Of a stretch of DNA of 42,727 nucleotides, positions 16,766 to 24,503 are shown piece after piece. Source of the stretch: Aciditerrimonas ferrireducens. Its GTDB lineage: Bacteria; Actinomycetota; Acidimicrobiia; Acidimicrobiales; UBA8190. The first letter of the stretch is position 1, and every line of letters begins with the position of its first letter. The position numbers were made by a program, and so were the translations under genes. Location of the stretch: NCBI RefSeq assembly GCF_023130475.1, contig NZ_JAKHEX010000020.1:1-42727 (forward strand), in the 5' to 3' direction. The notes below the pieces were generated by a model. The model saw only the letters and a program-made list of their open reading frames with translations. It was not told the origin of the DNA and ran no database searches.

Positions 16766-17613
16766 GCGGCCGGAGCTACCTGTCGATCGGCGACGTGCTG
16801 AGCCTGCTGCAGGAAGAGTTCCCCGACGTCACGATCTCGAAGATCCGGTTCCTCGAGAGCCAGGGCCTGGTGAGCCCGGAGCGGACCCCGTCGGGCTACC
16901 GGAAGTTCTACGACGAGGACGTCGCCCGGCTCCGGTGGATCCTGCGGCAGCAGCGGGAGCACTTCCTCCCGCTCAAGGTCATCAAGGGCCGCCTCGAGGC
17001 CGCCGGGGGGAGGCCGCCCGAGCTGGCCGAGGAGGACGCGCCGCTCGGGCAGCCGGCCGAGCCGGCGGGCGGCGAGGATGCGCCTGCGGTCGGGCCGGCT
17101 GACCCCGGGGTCCTCCCCGGCTTCCCCCCGCCGGTCGGCGAGGCGGGACGAGCAGGCATTCGTGGACGAGCGGGGACGAACGGGGCCGCCCGGGAGGCCG
17201 GGACGCCTCGGCACAAGGACCCGGGCCTCTCCGAGGCGGGGTACAGCGCGGCCGAACTGGTGACCCTGAGCGGCTTGGAGCCGGGGACCGTGGAGGCCCT
17301 CGAGGCCTACGGCTTGCTGCGGCCAGCCCGGCGGGTGGCCGGGGAACCGGTCTACGACGAGACGGGCCTGGCGGTGGCCAGGGCAGCGGCGGGCTTCGCT
17401 CGGTTCGGCCTCGAGGCCCGGCATCTGCGGAGCTACAAGCACGCCGCCGAGCGGGAGGCCGGGTTCGTGGAGCAGGTGGTGCTGCCCTTGCTGCGGCAAC
17501 GGAACCCCGAGGCCCGCCAGCGGGCCCGGGCCGTGGCCGAGGAGCTGGTCACCTTGGGCCAGGCCCTCCACCAGGCCCTGGTGGCCGAAGCCCTCGGCGA
17601 TCTCCTCCGCTGA
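16762..17613 (+). CDS. MerR-family transcriptional regulator
   Basis: A 283-aa regulator. Residues ~5-75 form the MerR winged helix (YLSIGDVLSLLQEE, KIRFLESQGLVSPERTPSGYRKFYDEDVARLRWI). A Pro/Ala/Gly-rich linker spans ~80-150. A second helical region from about 155 (YSAAELVTLSGLEPGTVEALEAYGLL) resembles another helix-turn-helix, and the C-terminus is helical. It has no metal-binding cysteines, so it is not a classical metal sensor. The arrangement matches Rv1828, the MerR protein next to garA in Mycobacterium. The GTG start may be reached by translational coupling through the 12-codon frame before it. Confidence 0.88.
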   Translation: MSGRSYLSIGDVLSLLQEEFPDVTISKIRFLESQGLVSPERTPSGYRKFYDEDVARLRWILRQQREHFLPLKVIKGRLEAAGGRPPELAEEDAPLGQPAEPAGGEDAPAVGPADPGVLPGFPPPVGEAGRAGIRGRAGTNGAAREAGTPRHKDPGLSEAGYSAAELVTLSGLEPGTVEALEAYGLLRPARRVAGEPVYDETGLAVARAAAGFARFGLEARHLRSYKHAAEREAGFVEQVVLPLLRQRNPEARQRARAVAEELVTLGQALHQALVAEALGDLLR

Positions 17614-17653
17614 GCTGGCCGGCGATGCCGAGACGGCTGCCCGGGCGGGGCGG

Positions 17654-17659
17654 TAAGTT
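17654..17659 (+). promoter_or_regulatory. -10 box (TAAGTT) of the DUF151 gene, leaderless
   Basis: TAAGTT, 6 bases, then ATG at 17666. Confidence 0.55.
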
Positions 17660-17665
17660 CGCGGC

Positions 17666-18169
17666 ATGGTGGAGGTGCGGCTGAGCGCCGTGAAGGTCGA
17701 CCTGCAGTCGAACACGCCGGTCCTCCTGCTCACCGAGACCAGCGGCGCCGGGAGGTCTCTTCCCATCTTCATCGGCGCCCCCGAGGCCACGGCCATCGCC
17801 TTCGCCGTCCAGGGAGTGGCGACCCCCCGGCCGATGACGCACGACCTGTTCCGGGACGTGCTCGAGGAGCTCGGGGTGCGCCTGGAGCGGGTGGTGATCA
17901 CCGAGCTGCGCTCGGCCACCTACTACGCCGAGCTGCACCTGGTCAGCAACGGGACGACGGTCCACGTCTCGAGCCGCCCCTCGGACGCCGTGGCCCTGGC
18001 GGTCCGGACGGGGAGTCCCTTGTTCGTGGCCGACGAGCTGATGGACGCCGAGGCCATCGTGCTGCCCACGGAGGACGAGGACGAGGAGGAGGACCTGAGC
18101 CCCGAGGAGCTCGTGGGCCAGTTCCGACAGTTCCTGGACCAGGTGCGCCCCGAGGACTTCTCGTCGTGA
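17666..18169 (+). CDS. DUF151 bifunctional nuclease-family protein
   Basis: A 167-aa protein of the BFN/DUF151 family. Typical blocks are visible: LSAVKVDLQSNTPVLLL, LPIFIGAPEATAIAFA, RPMTHDLFRDVLEELG, and VSSRPSDAVALAVRTGSPLFV. Plant and bacterial members have nuclease activity reported, but the role in actinobacteria is not settled. The C-terminal ~35 residues are acidic (EDEDEEEDLSPEELVGQ). It follows merR as in Mycobacterium (Rv1829 position). It has its own leaderless promoter, and its TGA overlaps the start of the lipoprotein gene. Confidence 0.9.
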   Translation: MVEVRLSAVKVDLQSNTPVLLLTETSGAGRSLPIFIGAPEATAIAFAVQGVATPRPMTHDLFRDVLEELGVRLERVVITELRSATYYAELHLVSNGTTVHVSSRPSDAVALAVRTGSPLFVADELMDAEAIVLPTEDEDEEEDLSPEELVGQFRQFLDQVRPEDFSS

Positions 18170-18972
18170 ACGGGGCGCCAGCGCCCCAGCGGGCGGCGCC
18201 CCGGCGGGTGGCGGGTCGAGCGTCGCGGGGTCGCCGCACGGGCTGGGTGGGCGGTCCAGCCGGCGTGGTGCTGGCGGCCCTCGTGCTGGCGGCCTGCGGC
18301 TCCTCGGCCCCGCACGGCGTCCATCGGTCGCGGGAGGCCACGGCTCGGGGCGCGAAGGCCCCGTCGGGACAGGGCGCCGCGGGCTCGACCAGCAGGAGCA
18401 GTGGCTCGACGACCGGGGCGGGCGGGTCCTCGGCGGGAGGCGGCCGGGGCGGCACCAGCGGGTCGGCCGGGGTGCCGAGCGCCCTGGGCTCGGTCGGGGC
18501 CAGCGCCGGCGGCGGGACCCCGACGTGCCCGACCGCCGAGCTGGCGGGCCACCTGGTGGGCGTCCAGGGCGGCGGCGGCCTGCTGGAAGCGACGGTGGCG
18601 CTGTCGAACACCGGGGGGCAGCCCTGCGGGCTGGAGGGCTACCCGGGCGTGCAGTTCCTCGGCAGCGACCAGAACGTCCTGTCGGCGACGGTCGTGCCAG
18701 GCGGGAGCGTGCCCTTCGAGGCGCCGACCCCCACGGCCCTCGTGCTCGCCCCGGGGGCGAGCGTCGAGTTCAACATCGGGCTGCCCGACAGCCCGGCGCC
18801 GGGGGCGAGCACCTGCCCGACGGCCACAGCGCTGCGCGTCGAGCCGCCCGGTGACGTGGCGGCCCTGAGCATCCCGAGCGACCTCCAGGTCTGCAGCAGC
18901 GGCTCGGTCCACGTCTCGGCCCTGTTCTCCCCGGGCTCGCCGGCGGCCGCCACCGCCGTGCCTGGCAGCTGA
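18166..18972 (+). CDS. DUF4232-type lipoprotein
   Basis: A 268-aa exported protein. A basic N-terminus leads to a hydrophobic segment and the lipobox LAAC near residue 45. A Ser/Gly/Ala-rich linker follows up to ~120. The C-terminal ~140 residues resemble DUF4232: four cysteines in CPTAEL, QPCGLEGYPGVQFL, STCPTA and LQVCSSG could form two disulfides. Function unknown; such proteins sit on the outer face of the membrane. The GTG start at 18166 overlaps the DUF151 stop (GTGA), an odd pairing of a cytosolic nuclease-like protein with an envelope lipoprotein. No SD is evident. Confidence 0.8.
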   Translation: MNGAPAPQRAAPRRVAGRASRGRRTGWVGGPAGVVLAALVLAACGSSAPHGVHRSREATARGAKAPSGQGAAGSTSRSSGSTTGAGGSSAGGGRGGTSGSAGVPSALGSVGASAGGGTPTCPTAELAGHLVGVQGGGGLLEATVALSNTGGQPCGLEGYPGVQFLGSDQNVLSATVVPGGSVPFEAPTPTALVLAPGASVEFNIGLPDSPAPGASTCPTATALRVEPPGDVAALSIPSDLQVCSSGSVHVSALFSPGSPAAATAVPGS

Positions 18973-18983
18973 GGCCGGCCTCA
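18970..18983. terminator. Perfect palindrome joining two convergent stop codons
   Basis: TGAGGCCGGCCTCA reads the same on both strands. Its first three bases are the TGA of the lipoprotein gene and its last three the TGA (minus) of the AcuI-like gene, leaving 8 bases between them. It may act as a small two-way termination element, though the stem is short. Confidence 0.35.
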
Positions 18984-20054
18984 GCGGGAGGGCTGGACGA
19001 GCACCCGGCCCCGGACCCGGGCGGCGAGGACGTCCTGGAGGGCCTCGCCGAGCCCGCCGAGGCCGACCTCGCGGTCGACGAAGCGTTCGAGGTCCCCGGG
19101 CCGCAGGTCGGCAGGGTCGGCGATCCGGGCCCAGACCTGCTGACGGCGGGTCCGGTCGGTGGCGACGGTGTCGATGCCGAGCAGGCTGACCCCGCGGGTG
19201 ATGAAGGGGTAGACGGTGGTGACCAGCTCGGCCCCGCCGGTCAGGCCGCTGGCGGCCACGGCGCCCCCGTAGGCGAGGTCCCGGAGCACGAGCGCGAGGG
19301 TCCTGCCCCCCACGCAGTCCACGGCGGCGGCAAAGCGGCCCGGGCCGAGCACCCGTCCAGGGTTGGGCTCGAGGTCGTCCCGGCCGATCACCTCGCTGGC
19401 CCCCAGGGCTTCGAGCCAGGTCCGCTCCTGGGTCTTGCCGCTGGAGGCCACCACGCGGTAGCCGCGCCGGGCGAGCATGGCGACGGCCATGGACCCGACG
19501 CCGCCCGAGGCCCCGGTGACCAGCACGGGGCCCCGAGCCGGTTCGAGGCCGACCCGTTCGAGGGCGTCGACCGACATGGCGGCGGTGAATCCCGCGGTGC
19601 CGACCACCATGGCGGCCCGCGGGTCGAGACCCGCCGGCAAGGCCACCACCCAGGAAGCGGGCACCCGCGCCAGGGCGGCGAAGCCCCCGTGGTGGGCCAC
19701 CCCGAGGTCGTAGCCGTGGACCACGACGGCGGTGCCCGGGGTGATGCCGGGGTCGTCGCTCTGAAGGACCCTGCCGGCGAGGTCGACCCCGGGGACGAGG
19801 GGGGAACGCCGGGCCACCCGGTTCCCGGGCTGGGTGACCATGGCGTCTTTGTAGTTGACCGACGACCAGGCCACCTCGACGAGCACCTCGCCGGGTCCGA
19901 GCTCCGAGAGGGGCAGGGTGGTTGGGCCCTGGGTGAGCTGGCCGTCTGCTTGGGTCACCAGGTAGCAGGCCACGGGGGTCTCGGGGGGGAGCGGAGCCGA
20001 GGTCGGCGTGGGGGTGGTCTCGGCGCGAGGGATCTCAGGGTGCGAAGAGGCCAT
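18981..20054 (-). CDS. acuI: AcuI/YhdH-type NADPH-dependent acryloyl-CoA reductase (MDR family)
   Basis: A 357-aa medium-chain dehydrogenase/reductase without the catalytic zinc ligands. Typical blocks are WSSVNYKDAM, PLVPGVDLAGRV, GTAGFTAAMSVDALE and the NADPH-binding GASGGVGSMAVAML followed by SSGKTQERTWLEALGASEVI. The late LLGIDTVATDRTRRQQVW block is characteristic of the AcuI/YhdH subfamily, which reduces acryloyl-CoA to propionyl-CoA. A ~30-residue polar N-terminal extension is unusual. The start is ATG 20054, 7 bases after a TAGGGT -10 box that is shared with the divergent peptidase gene. Confidence 0.9.
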   Translation of the reverse strand: MASSHPEIPRAETTPTPTSAPLPPETPVACYLVTQADGQLTQGPTTLPLSELGPGEVLVEVAWSSVNYKDAMVTQPGNRVARRSPLVPGVDLAGRVLQSDDPGITPGTAVVVHGYDLGVAHHGGFAALARVPASWVVALPAGLDPRAAMVVGTAGFTAAMSVDALERVGLEPARGPVLVTGASGGVGSMAVAMLARRGYRVVASSGKTQERTWLEALGASEVIGRDDLEPNPGRVLGPGRFAAAVDCVGGRTLALVLRDLAYGGAVAASGLTGGAELVTTVYPFITRGVSLLGIDTVATDRTRRQQVWARIADPADLRPGDLERFVDREVGLGGLGEALQDVLAARVRGRVLVQPSR

Positions 20055-20060
20055 GGCCGC

Positions 20061-20067
20061 TACCCTA
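20061..20067. promoter_or_regulatory. Bidirectional -10 element TACCCTA
   Basis: On the plus strand TACCCT (20061-20066) lies 8 bases before the peptidase GTG at 20075. On the minus strand TAGGGT (20067-20062) lies 7 bases before the acuI ATG at 20054. The two start codons are only 20 bases apart, so both genes are predicted leaderless and compete for one site. Confidence 0.6.
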
Positions 20068-20074
20068 CGGGGCC

Positions 20075-22084
20075 GTGGGGGCGGGCAGCAGCGGGCCGGT
20101 CGAGGGGGACGAGAAGGGCCCGGCGGTCCACCCCTACGGCTGTTGGCCCTCGCCCGTCGGCCCGGCGTCGGTCGGCGCCACCCGGGTGAGCCGGGCAGGC
20201 CTGCAGGTCGTCGGGAACCAGGCGTTCTGGCTGGCCTCGGATCCTTCGGCCGGTGGGGTCCAAGGGGTCCGTCGACTGGACCTGGCGGCGTTCGCCGAGG
20301 GCCGGGACAGCGCGGTGGGGCGGCTCGGGCCGCCGGACCTGGACTGCCGTTCGGGGGTCCACGGCTACGGGGGCGGGGCGCTGTGCGCCTGGCCGGGGGG
20401 CCTGGCCGTGGTGGAACGGTCGAGTGGCCGGGTGGCCCTCCTCGGCGGGCCGCGGGGGGAGGAGGTCCGGTGGCTGACCCCCCCGGCACCGGCCGGGGAG
20501 CGGTGGTCGCACGGGGACCTGGCGGTGGTGCCCGGGGGTCGCTGGCTGGTCGCCGTCCGGGAGCGGGTAGCCCTCGACGACCCCTCGGCAGGGTCGGACG
20601 AGGTGGTGGCCATCCCGATCGAGGGGGGCGAGCCGGTCGTGGCGGTGCGTGGCCGAGCCTTCTACGGCGCGCCCCGACCCTCGCCGGACGGGGCGTGGCT
20701 CGCCCTGGTCTGCTGGGACCCGCCGGCCATGCCATGGGACGAGAGCGAACTGTGGCTCTGGCCGCTGGCCCTGGAGGCCGGGGGGGCGGTGAGCGGGCCG
20801 GGTCGCCGGGTGGCCGGGGGCCCAGGGGAGGCGGTGGGCCAGCCGCTGTGGGTCGGGGAGGACCTCTGGTTTATCTCCGACCGCTCCGGCTTCGCCGAGC
20901 CGTGGCGTCTGCGGGCCGGGGAGGAGCAGCCGGAGCTGCCGGTCCCGCTGCGGGCGGACTGCCAGGGGCCGGCCTGGTCCCTCGGGCAGCGGACCCTGGC
21001 GGCCCTCGGGGACGGTCGGGTGCTGACGACGGTGCGGACCGAACGGGGGGACCAGCTGGCGGTGCTGGACCCCGAGGCCGGCCAGGCCGAGTGGCTGGCC
21101 CAACCCCTGGTGCAGGTGGCCGAGGTCGCCCCCTGGGGAGGAGGGGGCGTGGTGGCCATCGGGGCCGGGGCGAGGGAGCCCGCCGGGGTGGTGCTCCTGC
21201 GGCACGGCGAGGCCCGCTGGTGTCGGGAGGACGGCGGCGCGGGCAGCCGCTGGCCGACGACGGCCCTCTCGGTGGCCGAACCGGGCACCTTCGAGGCCGA
21301 GGACGGCTTCGTCGGGCACCTGCTGGTCTTCCGGCCCGCGTCGGACCTGGCCAGGGGACCGGCCGGTGGTCGGCCCCCGCTGCTGGTCCTCTGCCACGGG
21401 GGACCGACCGGGGCGGCTGAGGCGAGCTTCGACCCGATGGTCCAGTTCTGGACGAGCCGAGGCTTCCTGGTCTGCGCGGTCGACTACCGGGGCTCGAGCG
21501 GCTTCGGTCGGGCCTATCAGCAGGCCCTCGCGGGTCGCTGGGGGGAGGCCGACGCCGCCGACGTGGTGGCCGCGGCCCGCCAGCTGGTGGAGGCCGGGGC
21601 CGTCGACCCGGATCGGCTGGCGGTGCGCGGGGCGAGCGCCGGGGGCCTGACCGCGCTGGAAGCGGCCACGAGCGGGCTGTTCCACGCCGCAGTGGTCGCC
21701 TACGGGGTGACGGACCTGGCGGCCCTGCGCCAGGACACGCACCGGTTCGAGGCCCACTACCTGGACCGGCTGGTCGGGCCGCTGCCGGGGGCCGCGGCCC
21801 TCGACGAGGCCCGGTCGCCGGCTCGGCACCCCGAGCGGCTGCGGGCCGCGGTGCTGCTGCTCCAGGGCACCGAGGACCCGATCGTGCCCCCCAGCCAGGC
21901 GGTGGCCATGGCCGAGGCCATGGCCCGAGCCGGGGGACGCTTCGAGCTGCGGTTCCTCCCGGGGGAGGGCCACGGCTTCCGGGCCGCCGCCAGCATCGAG
22001 GCAGCCATGGCCGCCGAGGAACGGTTCCTTCGGCGGGTGCTGCGCCTCTGCCCGACGGGCGACGCCGGGGGCGAGGAGCCCTAG
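20075..22084 (+). CDS. S9-family prolyl-oligopeptidase-like serine peptidase
   Basis: A 669-aa protein with an N-terminal beta-propeller-like region (~20-390; repeats of Trp/Gly-rich blades such as SPDGAWLALVCWD and WFISDRSGFAEPWRL) and a C-terminal alpha/beta-hydrolase. The catalytic triad is visible: S521 in GASAGG, D601 in GTEDPIVPPSQA and H633 in GEGHGF. The oxyanion region is CHGGPTGA, and VDYRGSSGFGRAYQ is typical of S9C acylaminoacyl peptidases. It should cleave short peptides in the cytosol, as no signal peptide is present. Only a GTG fits the -10 spacing. Confidence 0.92.
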   Translation: MGAGSSGPVEGDEKGPAVHPYGCWPSPVGPASVGATRVSRAGLQVVGNQAFWLASDPSAGGVQGVRRLDLAAFAEGRDSAVGRLGPPDLDCRSGVHGYGGGALCAWPGGLAVVERSSGRVALLGGPRGEEVRWLTPPAPAGERWSHGDLAVVPGGRWLVAVRERVALDDPSAGSDEVVAIPIEGGEPVVAVRGRAFYGAPRPSPDGAWLALVCWDPPAMPWDESELWLWPLALEAGGAVSGPGRRVAGGPGEAVGQPLWVGEDLWFISDRSGFAEPWRLRAGEEQPELPVPLRADCQGPAWSLGQRTLAALGDGRVLTTVRTERGDQLAVLDPEAGQAEWLAQPLVQVAEVAPWGGGGVVAIGAGAREPAGVVLLRHGEARWCREDGGAGSRWPTTALSVAEPGTFEAEDGFVGHLLVFRPASDLARGPAGGRPPLLVLCHGGPTGAAEASFDPMVQFWTSRGFLVCAVDYRGSSGFGRAYQQALAGRWGEADAADVVAAARQLVEAGAVDPDRLAVRGASAGGLTALEAATSGLFHAAVVAYGVTDLAALRQDTHRFEAHYLDRLVGPLPGAAALDEARSPARHPERLRAAVLLLQGTEDPIVPPSQAVAMAEAMARAGGRFELRFLPGEGHGFRAAASIEAAMAAEERFLRRVLRLCPTGDAGGEEP

Positions 22085-22140
22085 GGGGCCCCGGGCGTCG
22101 CCGCCGGGGACGGTGCCCCGCCGCAGGGCCGTGCTGCCCG

Positions 22141-22146
22141 TAGGAT
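22141..22146 (+). promoter_or_regulatory. -10 box (TAGGAT) of the GT87-like gene, leaderless
   Basis: TAGGAT, 7 bases, then ATG at 22154. An earlier in-frame ATG at 22145 overlaps the hexamer itself and is unlikely to be used. Confidence 0.55.
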
Positions 22147-22153
22147 GGCGGCC

Positions 22154-23551
22154 ATGGTGCGGAAGGCGGGGCGTCGGCTGGCGACCGCCTGGACCGGCCT
22201 GGAGCCCGACGTCCGGGACGCGTTGCTCTACGGCGCCTCGGCCATCTTCGCCGGGGTGGTCTGGGCCTCCTCGGGGATCGCCCTCTACCGGCAGTGGGCC
22301 GAGCTGGCGCTCGGCCCCTACCTTGCCGGCACCTTGGCCTCCGGCTTCCTTGCCTGGCGGGTGGCCCGTCGGCGCCGAGCCGGCCGGGTGGCGCCCCGGG
22401 GGCACTGGACCGCGGCGCGCCTGGTGGTCTTCGGGGTGGTGCTGGTGGGGGCCACCTTGGGTCCACTGTCGATGGAGGTGCTCTGGCGGAACGAGGGGGT
22501 GCGGACCTCGACGGCTCATGTGCAGCCCGAGGTGGAGGTCATCGAGGCGGCCGGGATGCGGGTGGCCCAGGGTCGGGACCCCTACCGGCTGCTGAACCCC
22601 CACCACCTGCCGCCGGTGCCGAAGGGCCAGCCGGCCTACGACGCCTTCGACCCCTACCTGCCGCTCATGTCGATCTTCGGGCTGGCCCGCAGCACCGACG
22701 CGCCGCCCCGTCTGACCGACGCCCGGGTGGCCTTCTCGGTCCTGACGGTCCTCTTGGTGGTGGTGGCCCTGGCCCTGTGCCGAGGGCCGACCGGGCCGAA
22801 GGTCTTGACCCTCCAGGCCATGACGGTGCTGCCCACGGCCGCCCTCCCCTTGGCCACCGGGGGCGACGACCTCCCGGTGGTGGCGCTGCTGCTCCTCGGG
22901 CTGGTCCTGCTCCAGCGACGACGACCCCTGCTCGGCGGCCTGGCCCTGGGGGTTGCCGCAGGGATGAAGCTGACCGCCTGGCCCCTGGCGCTCCTCGCCC
23001 CGCTCGTCGCCCTGGACCGCCAGGGGGACCACCGGCGGGCGCGTTGGTGGGTCGCGGGCGGGGTCCTGGCGGTGGTGGTCCCCAGCGTCCTGCCCTCGAT
23101 CGTGGCGAACCCGCCGGCGTTCTTCGAGAACGTCGTCCGGTTCCCCCTTGGTCTCGCCGGGATCACCTCGCCGGCGGCCACCCCGCTGCTCGGCCACGTG
23201 CTGGTGACGGCCTTCCCGAAGCTGCACCGGGTGCTGACCGCCGCCCTGGTCTTCGTCGGCGGGGTGGTCCTCCTGTGGCTCCTGGTGCGCCGGACCCCTC
23301 GCACGCCCTACCAGCTGACCGGCCTGCTGGCCTGGGCCATGCTCGTGGCCATCGTCCTGGCCCCGGCCACCCGGATCGGCTACGCCCTCTACCCGGTCGA
23401 CTTCTTCGTCTGGGCCTGGCTGCTGCGGGAGGAGCATCGGGCGGACGAGGGCCGCTCGGTGGTGGCGGCCGCCGAGGCCGTCCTCCGGGTCGACGAGACG
23501 ACCGGGGCCCCGACCCCCTCGTCGACGGCTCGTCCGACGGCTAGTCCGTGA
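22154..23551 (+). CDS. Polytopic membrane protein, GT87/DUF2029-like glycosyltransferase
   Basis: A 465-aa protein with around nine to eleven hydrophobic segments. An early extracytoplasmic loop contains EVEVIEAAGMRVAQGRDPYR, the position where GT-C glycosyltransferases carry acidic catalytic residues. Later segments include LTLQAMTVLPTAALPLATGG and LGVAAGMKLTAWPLALLAPL, where the GMKLTAWP-type block recurs in GT87 mannosyltransferases. Such enzymes use polyprenyl-phosphate sugars to build envelope glycans. The specific donor and acceptor cannot be told. Its last 11 bases overlap the end of the convergent gene. Confidence 0.75.
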   Translation: MVRKAGRRLATAWTGLEPDVRDALLYGASAIFAGVVWASSGIALYRQWAELALGPYLAGTLASGFLAWRVARRRRAGRVAPRGHWTAARLVVFGVVLVGATLGPLSMEVLWRNEGVRTSTAHVQPEVEVIEAAGMRVAQGRDPYRLLNPHHLPPVPKGQPAYDAFDPYLPLMSIFGLARSTDAPPRLTDARVAFSVLTVLLVVVALALCRGPTGPKVLTLQAMTVLPTAALPLATGGDDLPVVALLLLGLVLLQRRRPLLGGLALGVAAGMKLTAWPLALLAPLVALDRQGDHRRARWWVAGGVLAVVVPSVLPSIVANPPAFFENVVRFPLGLAGITSPAATPLLGHVLVTAFPKLHRVLTAALVFVGGVVLLWLLVRRTPRTPYQLTGLLAWAMLVAIVLAPATRIGYALYPVDFFVWAWLLREEHRADEGRSVVAAAEAVLRVDETTGAPTPSSTARPTASP

Positions 23552-24200
23552 GGGACTGGACGTAGAGCTCGACGGTGTACGGGGTGACGAAGGCCCGGGT
23601 CGGCCCCGAGGTGGTGGCCGGCCTGGTGGGGTCGACGACGATGCCGAGCTGCCAGATGGTGCCGGTCACCGAGGCGTGTTGCCCGAGGACCTCGATGCCC
23701 GAGCCGCGGTAGACGTGGCCGCTGCTCATCTGGGTCCAGCCGTCCGCCCGCAGCTGGTCCTTGAAGAAGGCGACCACCTGGCTCTGGCTGGCCGGCACGG
23801 TGAGGCCGAGGGAGTAGTCGTAGAGCTCGACGCCGTGGTCCTTGAGCGAGTGGGGCACGACCGTCGAGCCGGCCGGCAGGGCCAGTGCCCGGAGGATGTC
23901 GGCCGGGGGCTGGCCGCCTTGGACCATGGGCCGGAGCAGGCTGCTCGAGACCTCGGCCCGCAAGGGGGCGCCGGGGGCGGTCGTGATGCTCGTGGGGGCC
24001 GAGGTCGGGGCCTGGTTCGGTTCGATCCCGAGGAGGATCAGGCCGCCGACGAAGATGACCCCCACGATGCCGAGGACCAGCGCCGCCCACTTCGTGCTCG
24101 GGCCCGCCGGCCGGACGGGGCGCTGGCCGTCGGGCTCGGGCGGGTGGACGCCGCCACCACCGTGGGGCGGGGCGGGCGCGGAGAGGTCGGTGCGGCTCAC
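23541..24200 (-). CDS. Membrane-anchored protein of unknown function
   Basis: A 219-aa protein. The first ~38 residues are Pro/Gly-rich and cytosolic, then one transmembrane segment (ALVLGIVGVIFVGGLILLGI), a Thr/Pro/Ala linker and a ~140-residue extracytoplasmic domain. That domain has a pattern of VVPHSLKDHGVELYDYSLGL, a helical VAFFKDQLRADGW and several strands. I do not recognise the family. The GTG at 24200 has no SD, but a short leaderless frame upstream ends on it (GTGA). Confidence 0.7.
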   Translation of the reverse strand: MSRTDLSAPAPPHGGGGVHPPEPDGQRPVRPAGPSTKWAALVLGIVGVIFVGGLILLGIEPNQAPTSAPTSITTAPGAPLRAEVSSSLLRPMVQGGQPPADILRALALPAGSTVVPHSLKDHGVELYDYSLGLTVPASQSQVVAFFKDQLRADGWTQMSSGHVYRGSGIEVLGQHASVTGTIWQLGIVVDPTRPATTSGPTRAFVTPYTVELYVQSLTD

Positions 24201-24244
24201 GGCCGGACCAGGCTGAGGTCCCGGGCAGGAGCAGGAGCATCCAC
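24197..24244 (-). CDS. Candidate leaderless mini-ORF (15 aa) coupled to the membrane protein
   Basis: GTG at 24244 lies 6 bases after the TACGCT -10 box and encodes MDAPAPARDLSLVRP, ending with TGA at 24199-24197. The stop overlaps the GTG start of the next gene (GTGA). That gene has no SD of its own, so reinitiation would be its simplest way to be translated. Not proven. Confidence 0.45.
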   Translation of the reverse strand: MDAPAPARDLSLVRP

Positions 24245-24250
24245 GACCCC

Positions 24251-24256
24251 AGCGTA
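24251..24256 (-). promoter_or_regulatory. -10 box (TACGCT) ahead of the mini-ORF
   Basis: TACGCT on the minus strand, 6 bases before GTG 24244. Upstream of it, at 24260-24270, GGCACGGTGCC is an 11-bp inverted repeat in the -10/-35 spacer, a possible operator. Confidence 0.5.
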
Positions 24257-24300
24257 ACGGGCACGGTGCCGGGGTTGCCGGTCGGCAGTCGGCCCGGACG

Positions 24301-24329
24301 TTGACGACCCGTTGGGATCGGGATACGGT
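24301..24329 (+). promoter_or_regulatory. Orphan promoter TTGACG-N17-TACGGT
   Basis: The best -35/-10 pair noticed in the window. It points away from the membrane-protein gene and towards the 3' end of thiD, with no recognised gene behind it on the plus strand until gltB at 27712. Confidence 0.5.
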
Positions 24330-24335
24330 GCCGGT

Positions 24336-24490
24336 ACGCAGCGCACCGGGGCGACTGCGAGGAGGGGGAACCGTGGTCGGGCCGCATCCCGGGTGCGGCC
24401 GGGCCAGCTCCACCGCCGTCTCGGGGGAGACGGCGGGGCGGTCGAGCAGGCGGCGGCGTTCACCGGGGGGCCGCCGCCGCTGCTCCCGCT
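24336..24490 (+). ncRNA. Candidate small RNA or leader driven by the orphan promoter
   Basis: Transcription from the orphan promoter would start near 24336. The region holds a hairpin at 24379-24399 (GGCCGCA and TGCGGCC arms) and ends in the larger hairpin 24444-24485. Alternatively, an AGGAGG at 24360-24365 lies 7 bases before a GTG at 24373 that opens a 71-codon Arg-rich frame ending at 24588, antisense to thiD. I match it to no known RNA family. This covers most of the 259-bp gap between 24244 and thiD. Confidence 0.3.
24444..24485. terminator. GC hairpin downstream of thiD
   Basis: Arms 24444-24458 and 24471-24485 (GAGCAG...CTGCTC, with near-matching GGCGG repeats) pair around a 12-base loop. 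It begins 18 bases beyond the thiD stop on the minus strand, and would also end the plus-strand transcript proposed here. No U-tract. Confidence 0.5.
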
Positions 24491-24503
24491 TCGTTGACGC
24501 GGC

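Noticed and set aside
22145..22153. Earlier ATG start for the GT87-like protein
   Set aside because: This ATG overlaps the TAGGAT -10 box; the ATG at 22154 has the 7-base spacing seen elsewhere.
24336..24490. c-di-AMP (ydaO) riboswitch suggested by the GGGGGAACC stretch
   Set aside because: Other conserved ydaO segments are not apparent and no cell-wall hydrolase gene follows on that strand.
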